A stretch of 64,000 nt of DNA, taken from contig NZ_QRDQ01000012.1 of NCBI RefSeq assembly GCF_003385895.1, forward strand, positions 1 to 64,000. Reading direction: 5' to 3'. The notes under the pieces were generated by a model. It had not been told where the DNA came from, did not search any database, and saw nothing but the letters and a program-made list of their open reading frames with translations. Numbering within the stretch: the stretch's first letter is position 1; every line of letters begins with the position of its first letter. Both the position numbers and the translations under genes were made by a program. Positions 26,644 to 35,422 of this stretch are shown here, piece by piece. The DNA comes from Flavobacterium cutihirudinis (lineage in GTDB: Bacteria > Bacteroidota > Bacteroidia > Flavobacteriales > Flavobacteriaceae).

Positions 26644-27088
26644 AGAAGTGTAGTCCCTATGGGACATTGGAATGTTCCTTTCTTTTTCTACCGATATTAT
26701 ACTCCTAGCGGAGTGTCTGAAAAGGTATCTCATAGAGATAAAATATCGGTAGAAAAAATAAACCGCATTTAAATTTGTCCCTTAGGGACTGTACGAATTG
26801 CAAGCAATCACTTGAAATGATATAGGTGAATGCGTTTATCGAATTTATAATAAAAAGTAAAAACTAAAGAAGTGTAGTCCCTATGGGACATTGGAATGTT
26901 CCTTTCTTTTCTACCGATATTATACTCCTAGCGGAGTGTCTGAAAAGGTATCTCGTAGAGATAAAATATCGGTAGAAAAAAATAAACCGCATTTAAATTT
27001 GTCCCTTAGGGACTTCACGAATTACAAGGAATCGCTTGAAGTGATATAGGTGAATGCGTTTATCGAATTTATATTAAAAAGTAAAAAT
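26641..27088. repeat. tandem duplication of a ~224-bp nested-hairpin element
   Basis: Copy 1 (26641-26864) and copy 2 (26865-27088) are nearly identical, with an offset of 224 bp and only a few differences. Each contains GTCCCtatGGGAC, a TTTCTACCGATATT ... AATATCGGTAGAAA dyad, small hairpins ACTCCtagcGGAGT and TATCTCrTAGAGATA, and a second GTCCCttaGGGAC. This fills most of the 604-bp gap after the oxidase; apart from the short peptide gene's promoter near 27197, no gene is seen before 27248. Confidence 0.85.
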
Positions 27089-27196
27089 AAATGGGTTGTT
27101 GATAAAATACAATATGGATCTATTACTTAATTTTCAATCACATATTATTATCAAAACATTAACTAAATTGTAAGAATCAACCTTAAGAAATGTTAC

Positions 27197-27204
27197 TATA
27201 TTTG
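27197..27204 (+). promoter_or_regulatory. -7 promoter box of the Cys-Cys peptide gene
   Basis: TATATTTG matches TAnnTTTG exactly, 43 bp before the ATG at 27248. The nearest upstream TTG (27168-27170) is 26 bp away, a bit farther than usual. Confidence 0.5.
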
Positions 27205-27247
27205 ATTCACCAATTACAATTCTCTAACAAAAATAAATTAAATCAAA

Positions 27248-27403
27248 ATGACAAAAGTAGTTACAATCCTTACTGTTGCTTTATTTACAATTGGCGTAAA
27301 TGCGCAAGATACTACACCTAAAAAAGAAAAAGCAAAAAAAGAATCTTGCTGTAAAAAAACAACAGAGAAAAAAGATAAAAAATCTTGTTGCGTTAAAAAA
27401 TAA
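27248..27403 (+). CDS. small exported Lys-rich Cys-Cys protein, 51 aa
   Basis: The 51-residue frame begins ATG (27248) and ends TAA (27401-27403). Residues 1-19 are a signal peptide (VVTILTVALFTIGVNAQ). The mature part has two CC pairs in KKESCCKKTTE and KKSCCVKK, with many lysines. It has a good -7 box upstream and a strong terminator downstream, so it looks like a real one-gene transcript. The paired cysteines resemble those of the exported protein at 19879, suggesting metal binding in the periplasm. No family was recognised. Confidence 0.7.
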   Translation: MTKVVTILTVALFTIGVNAQDTTPKKEKAKKESCCKKTTEKKDKKSCCVKK

Positions 27404-27427
27404 TTGAAATACTAATTTCAAGAAAAG

Positions 27428-27456
27428 GACCTCAAATTATTGAGGTCTTTTTTTTG
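27428..27456 (+). terminator. intrinsic terminator
   Basis: GACCTCAA (27428-27435) and TTGAGGTC (27440-27447) form an 8-bp stem with a 4-nt loop, followed by a T-run. It lies 25 bp after the small peptide gene. Confidence 0.85.
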
Positions 27457-27539
27457 CCACGAATTCCACGAATTTTCACAAATTTTAAATGCAGGAATAA
27501 AAAAATAATTCGTGAAAATTCGTGGAATTCGTGGCAAAA
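27452..27539. repeat. long inverted repeat of the CACGAATT family
   Basis: Left arm 27452-27484 and right arm 27507-27539 are complementary over 33 bp with one mismatch; the core is GCCACGAATTCCACGAATT. The right arm ends 2 bp before the stop codon of the convergent large gene. A related copy lies at 51485-51593 and a single-arm trace near 52340. Confidence 0.85.
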
Positions 27540-27541
27540 AC

Positions 27542-30500
27542 CTATTTCACGGTGGCAACATTTCCAGTTCGTGTTAAAACTCCCCAACTTTGGCTTTCGC
27601 CTTTTATGGCTCTTCTTAACGCTCTAAATAAAATCACATACATTAATTGTCGGTACACAAATCGTTGTGGAATTAGCCATATCAATTTCGTTAGTTTTTC
27701 TTTTTCGAAAATAAAAGCGACAACACTAACCAGCATGTCTACCAACATAAAAGCAATGTAATAAATCAATATTTTATGAAGACTGTCTGGGTCATTGTGA
27801 TTCCAGATTAAACTTATAATTAGAACCAAATCGGCTAAAGGCGCAAAAATTGGCAAAACAATTTGAAAGAGAAGAATATTTGGAAGCGCCACCATTCCTA
27901 AACCTTTATATCTCGGATTAAAACAGGCATCTCTGTTTTTCCAAAATGCCTGCATAATTCCGTAACTCCAACGGAAACGCTGTTTCATAAATTCTTTTAA
28001 ACTTTCCGGAGCTTCTGTAATTGCTACGGCTTCAATACAGTTTATAATATGATAATCATTTCTTAAGATGCGAATCGTTAAATCACAATCTTCTGCGAGC
28101 GTGTCTGTTGTAAAACCTCCAGCTTTTTGAATTGCTTCTTTTTTAAATGCACCAATTGCTCCGGGAACCACTGTAATTCCGTTGATTAAATCAAAAGCTC
28201 TTCGATCAAAATTCTGCGCTGTTGTATATTCAATACTTTGCCATTTGGTCAACATTGTATTTTCGTTTCCTACTTTTACATTTCCTGCAATGGCTCCTAC
28301 TTCTGCATTATCTTTTAATTGAATTCTAAAACCTTTCATTAACTGCGAAATAGCATCTGTTTTAAGTTGTGTATCGGCATCAATACAAACTACATATTCA
28401 TTTTCTGTTAATTTAATTCCATAATTCAAGGCTGATGCTTTTCCTCCATTTGGTTTGGTATTGATTTTCACTTTCGGATTATCCGCGAAAGCGTCATTAA
28501 TCATAGCAAAAGTTTTATCTTTCGATCCATCATCAACAAACACGATATCAAAATCCGGATAATCCTGACCCAGTAAATTTTCGATTGTTTTTACAGCGTT
28601 TATTTCCTCATTATAAGCTGGGACAATAATGCTCACTTTCGGAAAAATTCCTCCTGAAGATTTATAAACCAGCGGATATTTATGGTCTTTCCATTTTTTT
28701 ATAAAAGCCATTATTGCCATCAACGCAATTCTTAGAAAACCTAAAAAGATTGCAACCCAAAAAGTGGCTGTAATAAAATGCCCAAACCAATATCCAAAAT
28801 CAAAAATAAAATTATCCAATGAAATAAATGGTCCTTTAGCTTCGGGCATAATTTCATCTTTGGTTTTACCAAGCAAATGAGCAACGGTTGTAAACTGAAT
28901 ATGTCTGTCTTTAAAATATTTAATAATTCGAGGTAAAGCTTTAACTGTAGACTCTCTGTTTCCACCTGCATCGTGAAGCAAAATAATTCCTTTATCAGGA
29001 TTTGCCTCATATTGTTTTATGGTTCTAATGTATACCGAATCGGCGCTTACGCCTTTTTCCCAATCATTCGGGTCGATACTTTCTCCAACTGTATAATAGT
29101 TTTGCGCTTTGCTTAAGGCAATTGGTTTCAGTTCAGCTTCCGTTGTTGGTTCGGCATCTGCATTGTAAGGCGCTCTAAAAAGAACTGTGCTTTTTCCGGT
29201 AACGGCTTCGATTAATAATCGGGTTGTTTCCATTTCTTTTGCAGCTCGATCGGGACTTACCAAAGCAATATTTGGATGCGTAAAAGTATGATTGCCTATT
29301 TCATGGCCTTCTTTGTAAATTCGTTGCAACAACGGAATATTATCTTCGGCCTGAATACCAATAACAAAAAATACCGCCGGCACTTTTTCTTTTTTTAAAA
29401 TATCTAAAATCTGCGGAGTATAAGTAGGATCTGGGCCATCATCAAAAGTTAAAATGACTTGTTTGTTTACATTTCCAAATTTGCTGATAACGTATTTTGT
29501 AGGTAATTCAACATATTTCTGTTCCGTAATAATATCTTCATCTTTATCGATTTCTAAATCAATTTTTCCTGGCGCTGGATCAGCAATAACATTTAAAATT
29601 TCTCCATCGCCAATATAAGCCGGACTTTCAATTCGCGTATTGACACGTTTCATTACATTAAAATCAAAAGGCTTTTTATTGATACTTTCACTTGTTAAGC
29701 TTCGATGATAAAAACTCCACAAACGCTGATCTTCACTACCTAAACGCCATAAAGCGGTTCCGGCCAAACCATATTCGTCGCTAAATCGTATTGTATTAAA
29801 ATTTGTCGCCGCATCTTCAAAATCTACTTCATGCTTTTTTCCGTTGCTATCAGTATATTTAAAAGAGTTATTATAGGTATTATTATCAAATTTTATGGTT
29901 GCATTATGCTGTTTTGCAATGGCAATTGCCTGGTCGTAGGTTATGGTTTCGCCTTCTTGTTTTTCCTGCCAATCGTAACCATAACCGGCAAAACAAAGAA
30001 TAATTTTATCTGATGGAACTTCTTTTGCGGTTTTATCGACGATTCTTTCGATCCATTTTTGACCGCTGATTTCTCCCGGAATACTGCTGGCATAATGTTC
30101 ATCATAAGCCATCAAGAATATATAATCATTGTATTTGGCCAATGCTTTTATATTAAAATCATCGTCTCCGGCCATAATATCCTGCGAAACCAGATATCCA
30201 AGCGGATGTAATTTTTCGTATAGTGCTTTCTGAAAAGCAATTATCGGCTCGTCGCTATTTTCTTTAAATTCCTCAAAATCAATATTTATTCCTTGTAAAT
30301 CATATTTTTTTAATGTTTTTGCAATATCATTTATAAGCCTTTCTCTTTTGTTTGGATCATGAAGAATGCGGTGAATAAGATCGCCATCAAATTCGCCTTC
30401 GCCAAGAGATTCATTTATATTATTGATTAAAGGAAGGATTTTTACTTTTCCCTTTTTCATTACTTTTAGGGCTGCAGTATCAATTTCTGTACGGAGCAAA

Positions 30501-30937
30501 TCGGTTTTTGGATCAATAAAAAACCATTCTGGAACTACCATATTGAGTTTGTCAATATTTTTCTGCAGAGAAAATAAACTTTGCGGATCCCAATCAACAT
30601 AAAAAGCCGCACGAACTTCTGATGTCGTTTTGTGAATTACCGGCTGATTTTTTAATTTTTCAATTTTAGTTTTTGCTCTTAAGAAGTAATCAAATCCTTT
30701 GAACTTTTTAAGTTCTTTATCAGTCAATTGTTTGGGCGTAACTGGATTATCTAAAATCCGTCCTGCTTTACTGCTATTGGCTAAAAGTGGTAACTCTGGC
30801 TTTAGTCCTCTTTTTAACGTGATGTAAAAAACTGGAATCATTAAAATGAGTACAAATACAATTAATCGGCTAGACCATTGAAAAGTTTTCCAGCGTTTTT
30901 GAGTGGTGGTCTGAAATACTTGTTTTTTATCATCCAT
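27542..30937 (-). CDS. trimodular GH18-like / polysaccharide deacetylase / GT2 synthase
   Basis: A 1131-residue fusion. The N-terminus holds a membrane anchor (~27-45). A GH18-like barrel covers ~105-420, with the catalytic-type GINIDFEEF (~220). A NodB polysaccharide deacetylase covers ~490-690 (LTFDDGPDP at ~494, HEIGNHTFTH at ~545, RAPYNAD). After a membrane helix, a processive GT2 domain (~765-1000) has VDDGS, DAD, TLAEDCDL and QRFRW, followed by C-terminal helices. The trio corresponds to the PgaB (deacetylase plus hydrolase) and PgaC (synthase) functions of poly-beta-1,6-GlcNAc export joined in one chain. The polymer is inferred, not shown. Confidence 0.9.
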   Translation of the reverse strand: MDDKKQVFQTTTQKRWKTFQWSSRLIVFVLILMIPVFYITLKRGLKPELPLLANSSKAGRILDNPVTPKQLTDKELKKFKGFDYFLRAKTKIEKLKNQPVIHKTTSEVRAAFYVDWDPQSLFSLQKNIDKLNMVVPEWFFIDPKTDLLRTEIDTAALKVMKKGKVKILPLINNINESLGEGEFDGDLIHRILHDPNKRERLINDIAKTLKKYDLQGINIDFEEFKENSDEPIIAFQKALYEKLHPLGYLVSQDIMAGDDDFNIKALAKYNDYIFLMAYDEHYASSIPGEISGQKWIERIVDKTAKEVPSDKIILCFAGYGYDWQEKQEGETITYDQAIAIAKQHNATIKFDNNTYNNSFKYTDSNGKKHEVDFEDAATNFNTIRFSDEYGLAGTALWRLGSEDQRLWSFYHRSLTSESINKKPFDFNVMKRVNTRIESPAYIGDGEILNVIADPAPGKIDLEIDKDEDIITEQKYVELPTKYVISKFGNVNKQVILTFDDGPDPTYTPQILDILKKEKVPAVFFVIGIQAEDNIPLLQRIYKEGHEIGNHTFTHPNIALVSPDRAAKEMETTRLLIEAVTGKSTVLFRAPYNADAEPTTEAELKPIALSKAQNYYTVGESIDPNDWEKGVSADSVYIRTIKQYEANPDKGIILLHDAGGNRESTVKALPRIIKYFKDRHIQFTTVAHLLGKTKDEIMPEAKGPFISLDNFIFDFGYWFGHFITATFWVAIFLGFLRIALMAIMAFIKKWKDHKYPLVYKSSGGIFPKVSIIVPAYNEEINAVKTIENLLGQDYPDFDIVFVDDGSKDKTFAMINDAFADNPKVKINTKPNGGKASALNYGIKLTENEYVVCIDADTQLKTDAISQLMKGFRIQLKDNAEVGAIAGNVKVGNENTMLTKWQSIEYTTAQNFDRRAFDLINGITVVPGAIGAFKKEAIQKAGGFTTDTLAEDCDLTIRILRNDYHIINCIEAVAITEAPESLKEFMKQRFRWSYGIMQAFWKNRDACFNPRYKGLGMVALPNILLFQIVLPIFAPLADLVLIISLIWNHNDPDSLHKILIYYIAFMLVDMLVSVVAFIFEKEKLTKLIWLIPQRFVYRQLMYVILFRALRRAIKGESQSWGVLTRTGNVATVK

Positions 30938-30958
30938 AAATTCTTACTTTTTTTTAGA

Positions 30959-30985
30959 CAAATGTAAATACAAACTAAATTTCAA
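30959..30985 (-). promoter_or_regulatory. promoter of the trimodular synthase gene
   Basis: On the minus strand, TTG (30985-30983) and TACATTTG (30966-30959) are separated by 16 bp, close to the Bacteroidota -33/-7 layout. The -7 ends 21 bp before the ATG at 30937. Confidence 0.5.
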
Positions 30986-31156
30986 GTAAAACTATTACTA
31001 TTAAATTAAGACAAAATGAATGTTTCTCTTACCTTCCAAATAATAATTGTTGAATAAAATTACGAAAGAAAAGTGCATAAAAAAGCAACAGTAAAAAACA
31101 AAATACCTGACAAACAAATATTTACAAACAAATCACTCAAAAAGAGGCAAAAAAAA

Positions 31157-31179
31157 ATGACCAGTTTTGTACTGGTCAT
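31157..31179 (-). terminator. intrinsic terminator after the DUF4442 gene
   Basis: ATGACCAGT (31157-31165) and ACTGGTCAT (31171-31179) form a 9-bp stem, followed on the minus strand by a T-run. It lies 24 bp after the stop of the gene at 31204. Confidence 0.8.
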
Positions 31180-31203
31180 TTATATATAATAAAATGGAAT
31201 AAT

Positions 31204-31656
31204 TTATTTCAATCGAACGCTCCACTCAAAATCCATTTCAGAAACCTGAACACCTTCTTCATTTGTTCCAATTGATTTCATCCAGAATGTTTGTCCCTCG
31301 CCTGTTTCTATTGTTCTTTGAATAGCTTCAGCAATTAAATGTCCGTCATTGCAAACAAATGTTATTCTTCCTGTCGCTTTCTTTGTAAAGTTTCCTTTGT
31401 TATTGGCAACCAACATTGATATTTTTCGGCCACTTTCCTGAATTTGCGAAATTACCAAAGCTCCGGTTGTCAACTCTGCTGCCATCGCCTGAACAGCAAA
31501 ATACATAGAATTAAACGGATTCTGATTTATCCAGCGGTGTTTTACACTAACTACACAACTGTCTTTGTCGATAGCTTTTACACGCACACCGCAAATGTAT
31601 GCTGATGGTAATTTGAACAATACAAATTTATTGAGTTTGGAAACTGAAACTGCCAT
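31204..31656 (-). CDS. DUF4442 family protein (hotdog-fold, thioesterase-like)
   Basis: A 150-residue cytosolic protein. Length and the segments HRWINQNPFNSMYFAVQAMAAE and GQTFWMKSIGTNEEGVQVSEM match DUF4442, a hotdog-fold family related to PaaI-type thioesterases. The HxxNxxxSMYFA core occupies the place of the hotdog active-site helix. A substrate is not known. It is monocistronic, with its own terminator, between the trimodular synthase and the DUF4870 gene. Confidence 0.8.
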   Translation of the reverse strand: MAVSVSKLNKFVLFKLPSAYICGVRVKAIDKDSCVVSVKHRWINQNPFNSMYFAVQAMAAELTTGALVISQIQESGRKISMLVANNKGNFTKKATGRITFVCNDGHLIAEAIQRTIETGEGQTFWMKSIGTNEEGVQVSEMDFEWSVRLK

Positions 31657-31850
31657 GTGATATATTTTTTTAGTAAAAATACAAAAAAACTATGCATGCA
31701 CAATAAATTCATTAAACTTTCAATTGAAGCTAATAAAATCAAGCACTCCAGATGATTTTCAGCAGATTAAAGATCTAATTACAATTTTAACTTTGTTAAA
31801 ATTATGTTAATATTTGGTACTATGCAAAACAAGATACTGTCTTTTAGACA

Positions 31851-31858
31851 TATATTTG
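31851..31858 (+). promoter_or_regulatory. -7 promoter box of the DUF4870 gene
   Basis: TATATTTG matches TAnnTTTG exactly, 28 bp before the ATG at 31887. Confidence 0.5.
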
Positions 31859-31886
31859 CATAAGAAAATACTATATACTTTTAATC

Positions 31887-32366
31887 ATGGAAACAACAAC
31901 ACCACTCATCATGGAAACATCATCAGAAAGAAACACTGCAACGTTCACGCATTTAAGCACATTGAGTCAATATATTATTCCGTTTGGGAATTATATTTTC
32001 CCAATAATCATCTGGTCGAGCTACAAAGACAAATCAGAATTTGTAAATCACCACGGAAAACAGACATTGAATTTTCAATTGAGCTTATTGCTTTACACAT
32101 TGATTTTAGCCTTAATTGCAATTCCGATTTTCATATCTGTTGTTTTACAGAATATTCCACTGGAAGCTATTATTAATGATGAAGATGTTTACATCAGAAA
32201 CTTTGATTTTCAGAGTAATATCGGATTGTTAAGTGTAGGCGCAACAGCTGTTTTACTTTTTGGAGTTTTAAAATTTGTTGAATTCTTTTTAGTGATTTAT
32301 GCTTCAATAAAAGCTTCAAACGGAGAATTATATAAATATCCGCTAACGATTCCTTTTATAAAGTAA
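31887..32366 (+). CDS. DUF4870 domain membrane protein
   Basis: A 159-residue membrane protein. Residues ~12-50 (FTHLSTLSQYIIPFGNYIFPIIIWSSYKDKS, then VNHHGKQTLNFQLSL) match the DUF4870 (Tic20-like) signature. Three or four hydrophobic helices follow. An ATG at 31911 (METSSE) is an alternative start 8 residues later. DUF4870 proteins are small inner-membrane proteins without a settled function and often sit beside PspC/PadR envelope-stress genes, as here. Confidence 0.85.
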   Translation: METTTPLIMETSSERNTATFTHLSTLSQYIIPFGNYIFPIIIWSSYKDKSEFVNHHGKQTLNFQLSLLLYTLILALIAIPIFISVVLQNIPLEAIINDEDVYIRNFDFQSNIGLLSVGATAVLLFGVLKFVEFFLVIYASIKASNGELYKYPLTIPFIK

Positions 32367-32387
32367 CACTTCGACTCCGCTCAGTGT
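32366..32387. repeat. short hairpin of the CTTCGACTCCGCTCAGTGTG repeat type
   Basis: ACACT (32366-32370) pairs with AGTGT (32383-32387). The sequence CTTCGACTCCGCTCAGTGTG resembles a repeat I recall as dispersed in Flavobacterium genomes. It begins at the DUF4870 stop codon and may act as a weak terminator. Confidence 0.45.
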
Positions 32388-32516
32388 GACACAAAAAAAG
32401 TTAAAAGTTATACGTTATACGAACTCATTCTAACAGAATAAATTCGAGATCAATCATCAATCATCATCATCAATCAAAAAACGAATTGTTCAATCTAAAA
32501 AAAACAAAATGAAATT

Positions 32517-32849
32517 ATGAACATTGAAAACACAAAAGCACAGATGCGCAAAGGTGTTCTTGAGTTTTGCATCTTATCCGTACTAAAAGAAAAAGACGCA
32601 TATACATCTGAAATATTAGACACTTTAAAAAACGCAAAATTATTAGTTGTTGAGGGCACCGTTTATCCGCTCTTAACCAGACTGAAAAACGATGGTTTAC
32701 TTAATTATCGCTGGGAAGAATCGACCTCAGGGCCACCGCGAAAATATTATGGATTAACCGAGATAGGACAAACTTTTTTAAACGAACTTAGCGGCACCTG
32801 GACAGAATTATCTGACGCTGTAAAACTAATCACCAATCAAAATCAATAA
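32517..32849 (+). CDS. PadR family transcriptional regulator
   Basis: A 110-residue winged-helix regulator: MRKGVLEFCILSVLKEKDAYTSEI, then the recognition region VVEGTVYPLLTRLKNDGLLNYRWEES, then SGPPRKYYGLTEIGQ, all PadR hallmarks. The short C-terminus after the wing gives dimerisation. Its stop lies 3 bp before the PspC-domain gene, and the GIN lipoprotein gene follows, forming a compact operon. PadR probably represses its own operon; inducer unknown. Confidence 0.92.
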   Translation: MNIENTKAQMRKGVLEFCILSVLKEKDAYTSEILDTLKNAKLLVVEGTVYPLLTRLKNDGLLNYRWEESTSGPPRKYYGLTEIGQTFLNELSGTWTELSDAVKLITNQNQ

Positions 32850-32852
32850 GTC

Positions 32853-34598
32853 ATGAACAAAACAGTAAATATTAACTTAGGCGGTATGTTTTTTCACATC
32901 GATGAAGATGCATATTTAAAATTGACACGCTATTTTGACGCTATAAAACGATCACTAAACAATTCGTCTGGACAAGATGAAATCATTAAAGATATCGAAA
33001 TGCGCGTTTCTGAATTATTAACAGAAAAACAAAAAAGCGAAAAACATGTTGTTGGTTTAAAAGACGTTGATGAAGTGATTGCGGTGATGGGACAACCGGA
33101 AGATTACCGAATTGAAGACGAAGAAAGCCAAAATCAATCTTTCAACGAATATGGTGCAAGAAAACACAAAAAATTATACCGTGACAAAGAAAAAGGTATG
33201 ATTGGTGGTGTGGCAACAGGTTTAGGACATTATTTTGGAATTGATGCTGTATGGATCAAAATTGTATTCTTAATATTTGTTTTCGCAGGTTTTGGAACTG
33301 GAATCCTAGCTTACTTCGTACTTTGGATTGTAACTCCTGAAGCGGTAACAACTTCAGAAAAACTGGAAATGACCGGAGAACCTGTTACGATCTCGAACAT
33401 CGAAAAAAAAGTTCGCGAAGAAATTGATTCATTGTCTGATAAATTCAAAAATGCAGATTATGACAAAATGGGAAACCAGGTAAAGTCGGGAGCTGAGAGA
33501 ATAAGTAGCTCATTTGGAGACTTTGTAATGACGGTTTTTAAAATCTTCGCTAAGTTTCTGGGTGTAATCCTGATAATGGCCGGAATCTCTACATTGATAT
33601 TATTATTAATTGGTGTATTCACTTTAGGAACAAATGTGTTTATTGATTTCCCTTGGCAGAATTTTATCGAAGCCGGAAACTTTACTGATTATCCTATCTG
33701 GTCTTTTGGATTATTGATGCTTTTTGCAGTGGGAATTCCATTTTTCTTCCTGACATTATTAGGATTTAAATTGTTGTCTCCGAATTTAAAATCAATCGGA
33801 AATATTACAAAATACACCTTGTTGGCAATCTGGATTATTGCTGTTGCAATCGCTATCAGCATCGGAATCAAACAAGCAACTGAAATATCTTATGATAACA
33901 AAACTGTTGAGAAAAAAACACTTAACATTACACCAAAAGATACTCTTTTTGTAAAATTCAGATACAACGATTATTATGCTAAAGATTTAGATCATCATCA
34001 TGAATTTACATTTGTACAAGATTCAGCAAACAATAATCTGATTTATTCAAATGATGTTCGCTTACATGTGTTGCGTACTGACAATGTTACTGCATATTTA
34101 CAAATCGAAAAAAGTGCCAGAGGAAATTCATTTTCAAGCGCAAAACAAAGAGCAGAAAAAATCAATTACAATTTTAAGATTAACGGAAATCATTTAATTT
34201 TGGATAATTATTTTCTGACAGATGTAAAAAACAAATTCAGAGGACAAGAAGTTGACGTATATTTATATTTACCGGAAGGTCAATTATTTAAACCAGATTC
34301 TTCAGTGCAAGATTACGATGATTCTGAAAATGATTTTTTCAACCTGCACTTTAGCGGCGACTACAACTACAAAGTTGAAGGCTCAAAAATAAAATGCCTT
34401 AACTGCCCTGCAGATGAAAATGAATTTAATGATAACGACTACGAAAATGATTATGAAAATGACAACGAATATATTAATGAGAATGACACCGTAAAAGAAG
34501 TTTCGATTAAGGTAAACGGAAAAGAAATTTTAAACGGAAAAAAAACCAAAGGAAAGCTAACCACTGATAAAAACGGAGTTATAATTAAAATTAACTAA
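32853..34598 (+). CDS. PspC domain membrane protein
   Basis: A 581-residue membrane protein. Residues 1-95 form a conserved cytosolic N-terminus (HIDEDAYLKLTRYFDAIKRSL, EVIAVMGQPEDYR). The PspC domain at ~108-170 (KLYRDKEKGMIGGVATGLGHYFGIDAVWIK) includes a membrane helix. More helices lie at ~230-345. The C-terminal periplasmic part (~360-581) has a beta-rich segment and an Asp/Asn/Glu run near ~525-550 (DYENDYENDNEYINEND), possibly ion-binding. PspC family members sense envelope stress. Operon with padR and the GIN lipoprotein. Confidence 0.9.
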   Translation: MNKTVNINLGGMFFHIDEDAYLKLTRYFDAIKRSLNNSSGQDEIIKDIEMRVSELLTEKQKSEKHVVGLKDVDEVIAVMGQPEDYRIEDEESQNQSFNEYGARKHKKLYRDKEKGMIGGVATGLGHYFGIDAVWIKIVFLIFVFAGFGTGILAYFVLWIVTPEAVTTSEKLEMTGEPVTISNIEKKVREEIDSLSDKFKNADYDKMGNQVKSGAERISSSFGDFVMTVFKIFAKFLGVILIMAGISTLILLLIGVFTLGTNVFIDFPWQNFIEAGNFTDYPIWSFGLLMLFAVGIPFFFLTLLGFKLLSPNLKSIGNITKYTLLAIWIIAVAIAISIGIKQATEISYDNKTVEKKTLNITPKDTLFVKFRYNDYYAKDLDHHHEFTFVQDSANNNLIYSNDVRLHVLRTDNVTAYLQIEKSARGNSFSSAKQRAEKINYNFKINGNHLILDNYFLTDVKNKFRGQEVDVYLYLPEGQLFKPDSSVQDYDDSENDFFNLHFSGDYNYKVEGSKIKCLNCPADENEFNDNDYENDYENDNEYINENDTVKEVSIKVNGKEILNGKKTKGKLTTDKNGVIIKIN

Positions 34599-34601
34599 GC
34601 C

Positions 34602-35336
34602 ATGATCAAAATAATCATACATATTACGAAATTTATAATTGCAGCTGTTACCGCATTACTAGTTGCTTCATGCGACTTTAATGTAAAAACAATTGAAGGA
34701 AGCGGAAACCTAACAACTGAAAAGAGAATTGTTCAGGGAGATTTTAAAAATGTTTCTGTCAGCAATGCGATCGATCTGGTTATTGAACAATCAGACTCAA
34801 CTGAGATTACAGTCGAAGCCGATGATAATCTTCAGAAGGAAATTGTTACCAAAGTTGAGAACGGAACACTTATTATTGAATGCAAATTCAATTCTTTCCA
34901 AAACATTACAATGAAAAAAGTAACCGTAAAAATGCCGGTTATTGATAAAATATCTGCTTCGAGTGCATCATCCGTTCAGACTAAAAATACTATTGAGGGA
35001 GAAAACATAGCTTTAGAAGCTTCAAGCGCAGCATCGATGCAGGTTAATATAGAGGCAGACAATATTTCTTGCGAGTCAGGAAGCGCAAGTTCTATAAATG
35101 TTCAAGGAAAAGCATTAAAAGTAAAAACTTCTGTTTCCAGCGGAGGCTCAATAGACGCCACAAGTTTGTTAGCTAATGAAGTTGATGCAGAAGCGTCAAG
35201 CGGAGGTACTGTAAGCGTTCATCCGATCGTAAGTCTGAAAGCTCATGCAAGCAGCGGAGGAAACATCAACTACAACAATACTCCTAAAACTATTGAAAAA
35301 AACACTAGTTCTGGAGGAAGTATTTCTCAGGGATAA
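34602..35336 (+). CDS. GIN-domain (DUF2807) lipoprotein
   Basis: A 244-residue exported lipoprotein. The signal peptide ends with ALLVASC, giving a lipid-modified Cys at about 24. The mature part is a right-handed beta-helix-like GIN domain (DUF2807): EGSGNLTTEKRIVQGDFKNVSVSNAIDLVIEQ, then SASSASSVQTKN repeats. Ser/Gly-rich strands (SSGGSIDAT, SSGGTVSVH, SSGGNINYNN) repeat to the C-terminus. It starts 4 bp after the PspC gene. Function is unknown; a surface or periplasmic role near the PspC sensor is inferred. Confidence 0.9.
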   Translation: MIKIIIHITKFIIAAVTALLVASCDFNVKTIEGSGNLTTEKRIVQGDFKNVSVSNAIDLVIEQSDSTEITVEADDNLQKEIVTKVENGTLIIECKFNSFQNITMKKVTVKMPVIDKISASSASSVQTKNTIEGENIALEASSAASMQVNIEADNISCESGSASSINVQGKALKVKTSVSSGGSIDATSLLANEVDAEASSGGTVSVHPIVSLKAHASSGGNINYNNTPKTIEKNTSSGGSISQG

Positions 35337-35363
35337 ACCTCTTTTAAGTGTTAAATATAAAAG

Positions 35364-35394
35364 AAATCATTCATCAAAAGTGGATGATTTTTTT
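35364..35394 (+). terminator. terminator between the two GIN-domain genes
   Basis: AAATCAT (35364-35370) pairs with ATGATTT (35384-35390), followed by T's. It ends the padR operon, so the second GIN gene is a separate transcript. Confidence 0.65.
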
Positions 35395-35401
35395 ATATTT
35401 G
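35394..35401 (+). promoter_or_regulatory. -7 promoter box of the second GIN gene
   Basis: TATATTTG matches TAnnTTTG, 21 bp before the ATG at 35423 and directly after the terminator T-run. Confidence 0.5.
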
Positions 35402-35422
35402 TCAAAATCAAATCTAAAATTA

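Noticed and set aside
26641..27088. CRISPR array
   Set aside because: The repetition is a single duplication of a 224-bp unit with internal hairpins; there are no short repeats with unique spacers and no cas genes nearby.
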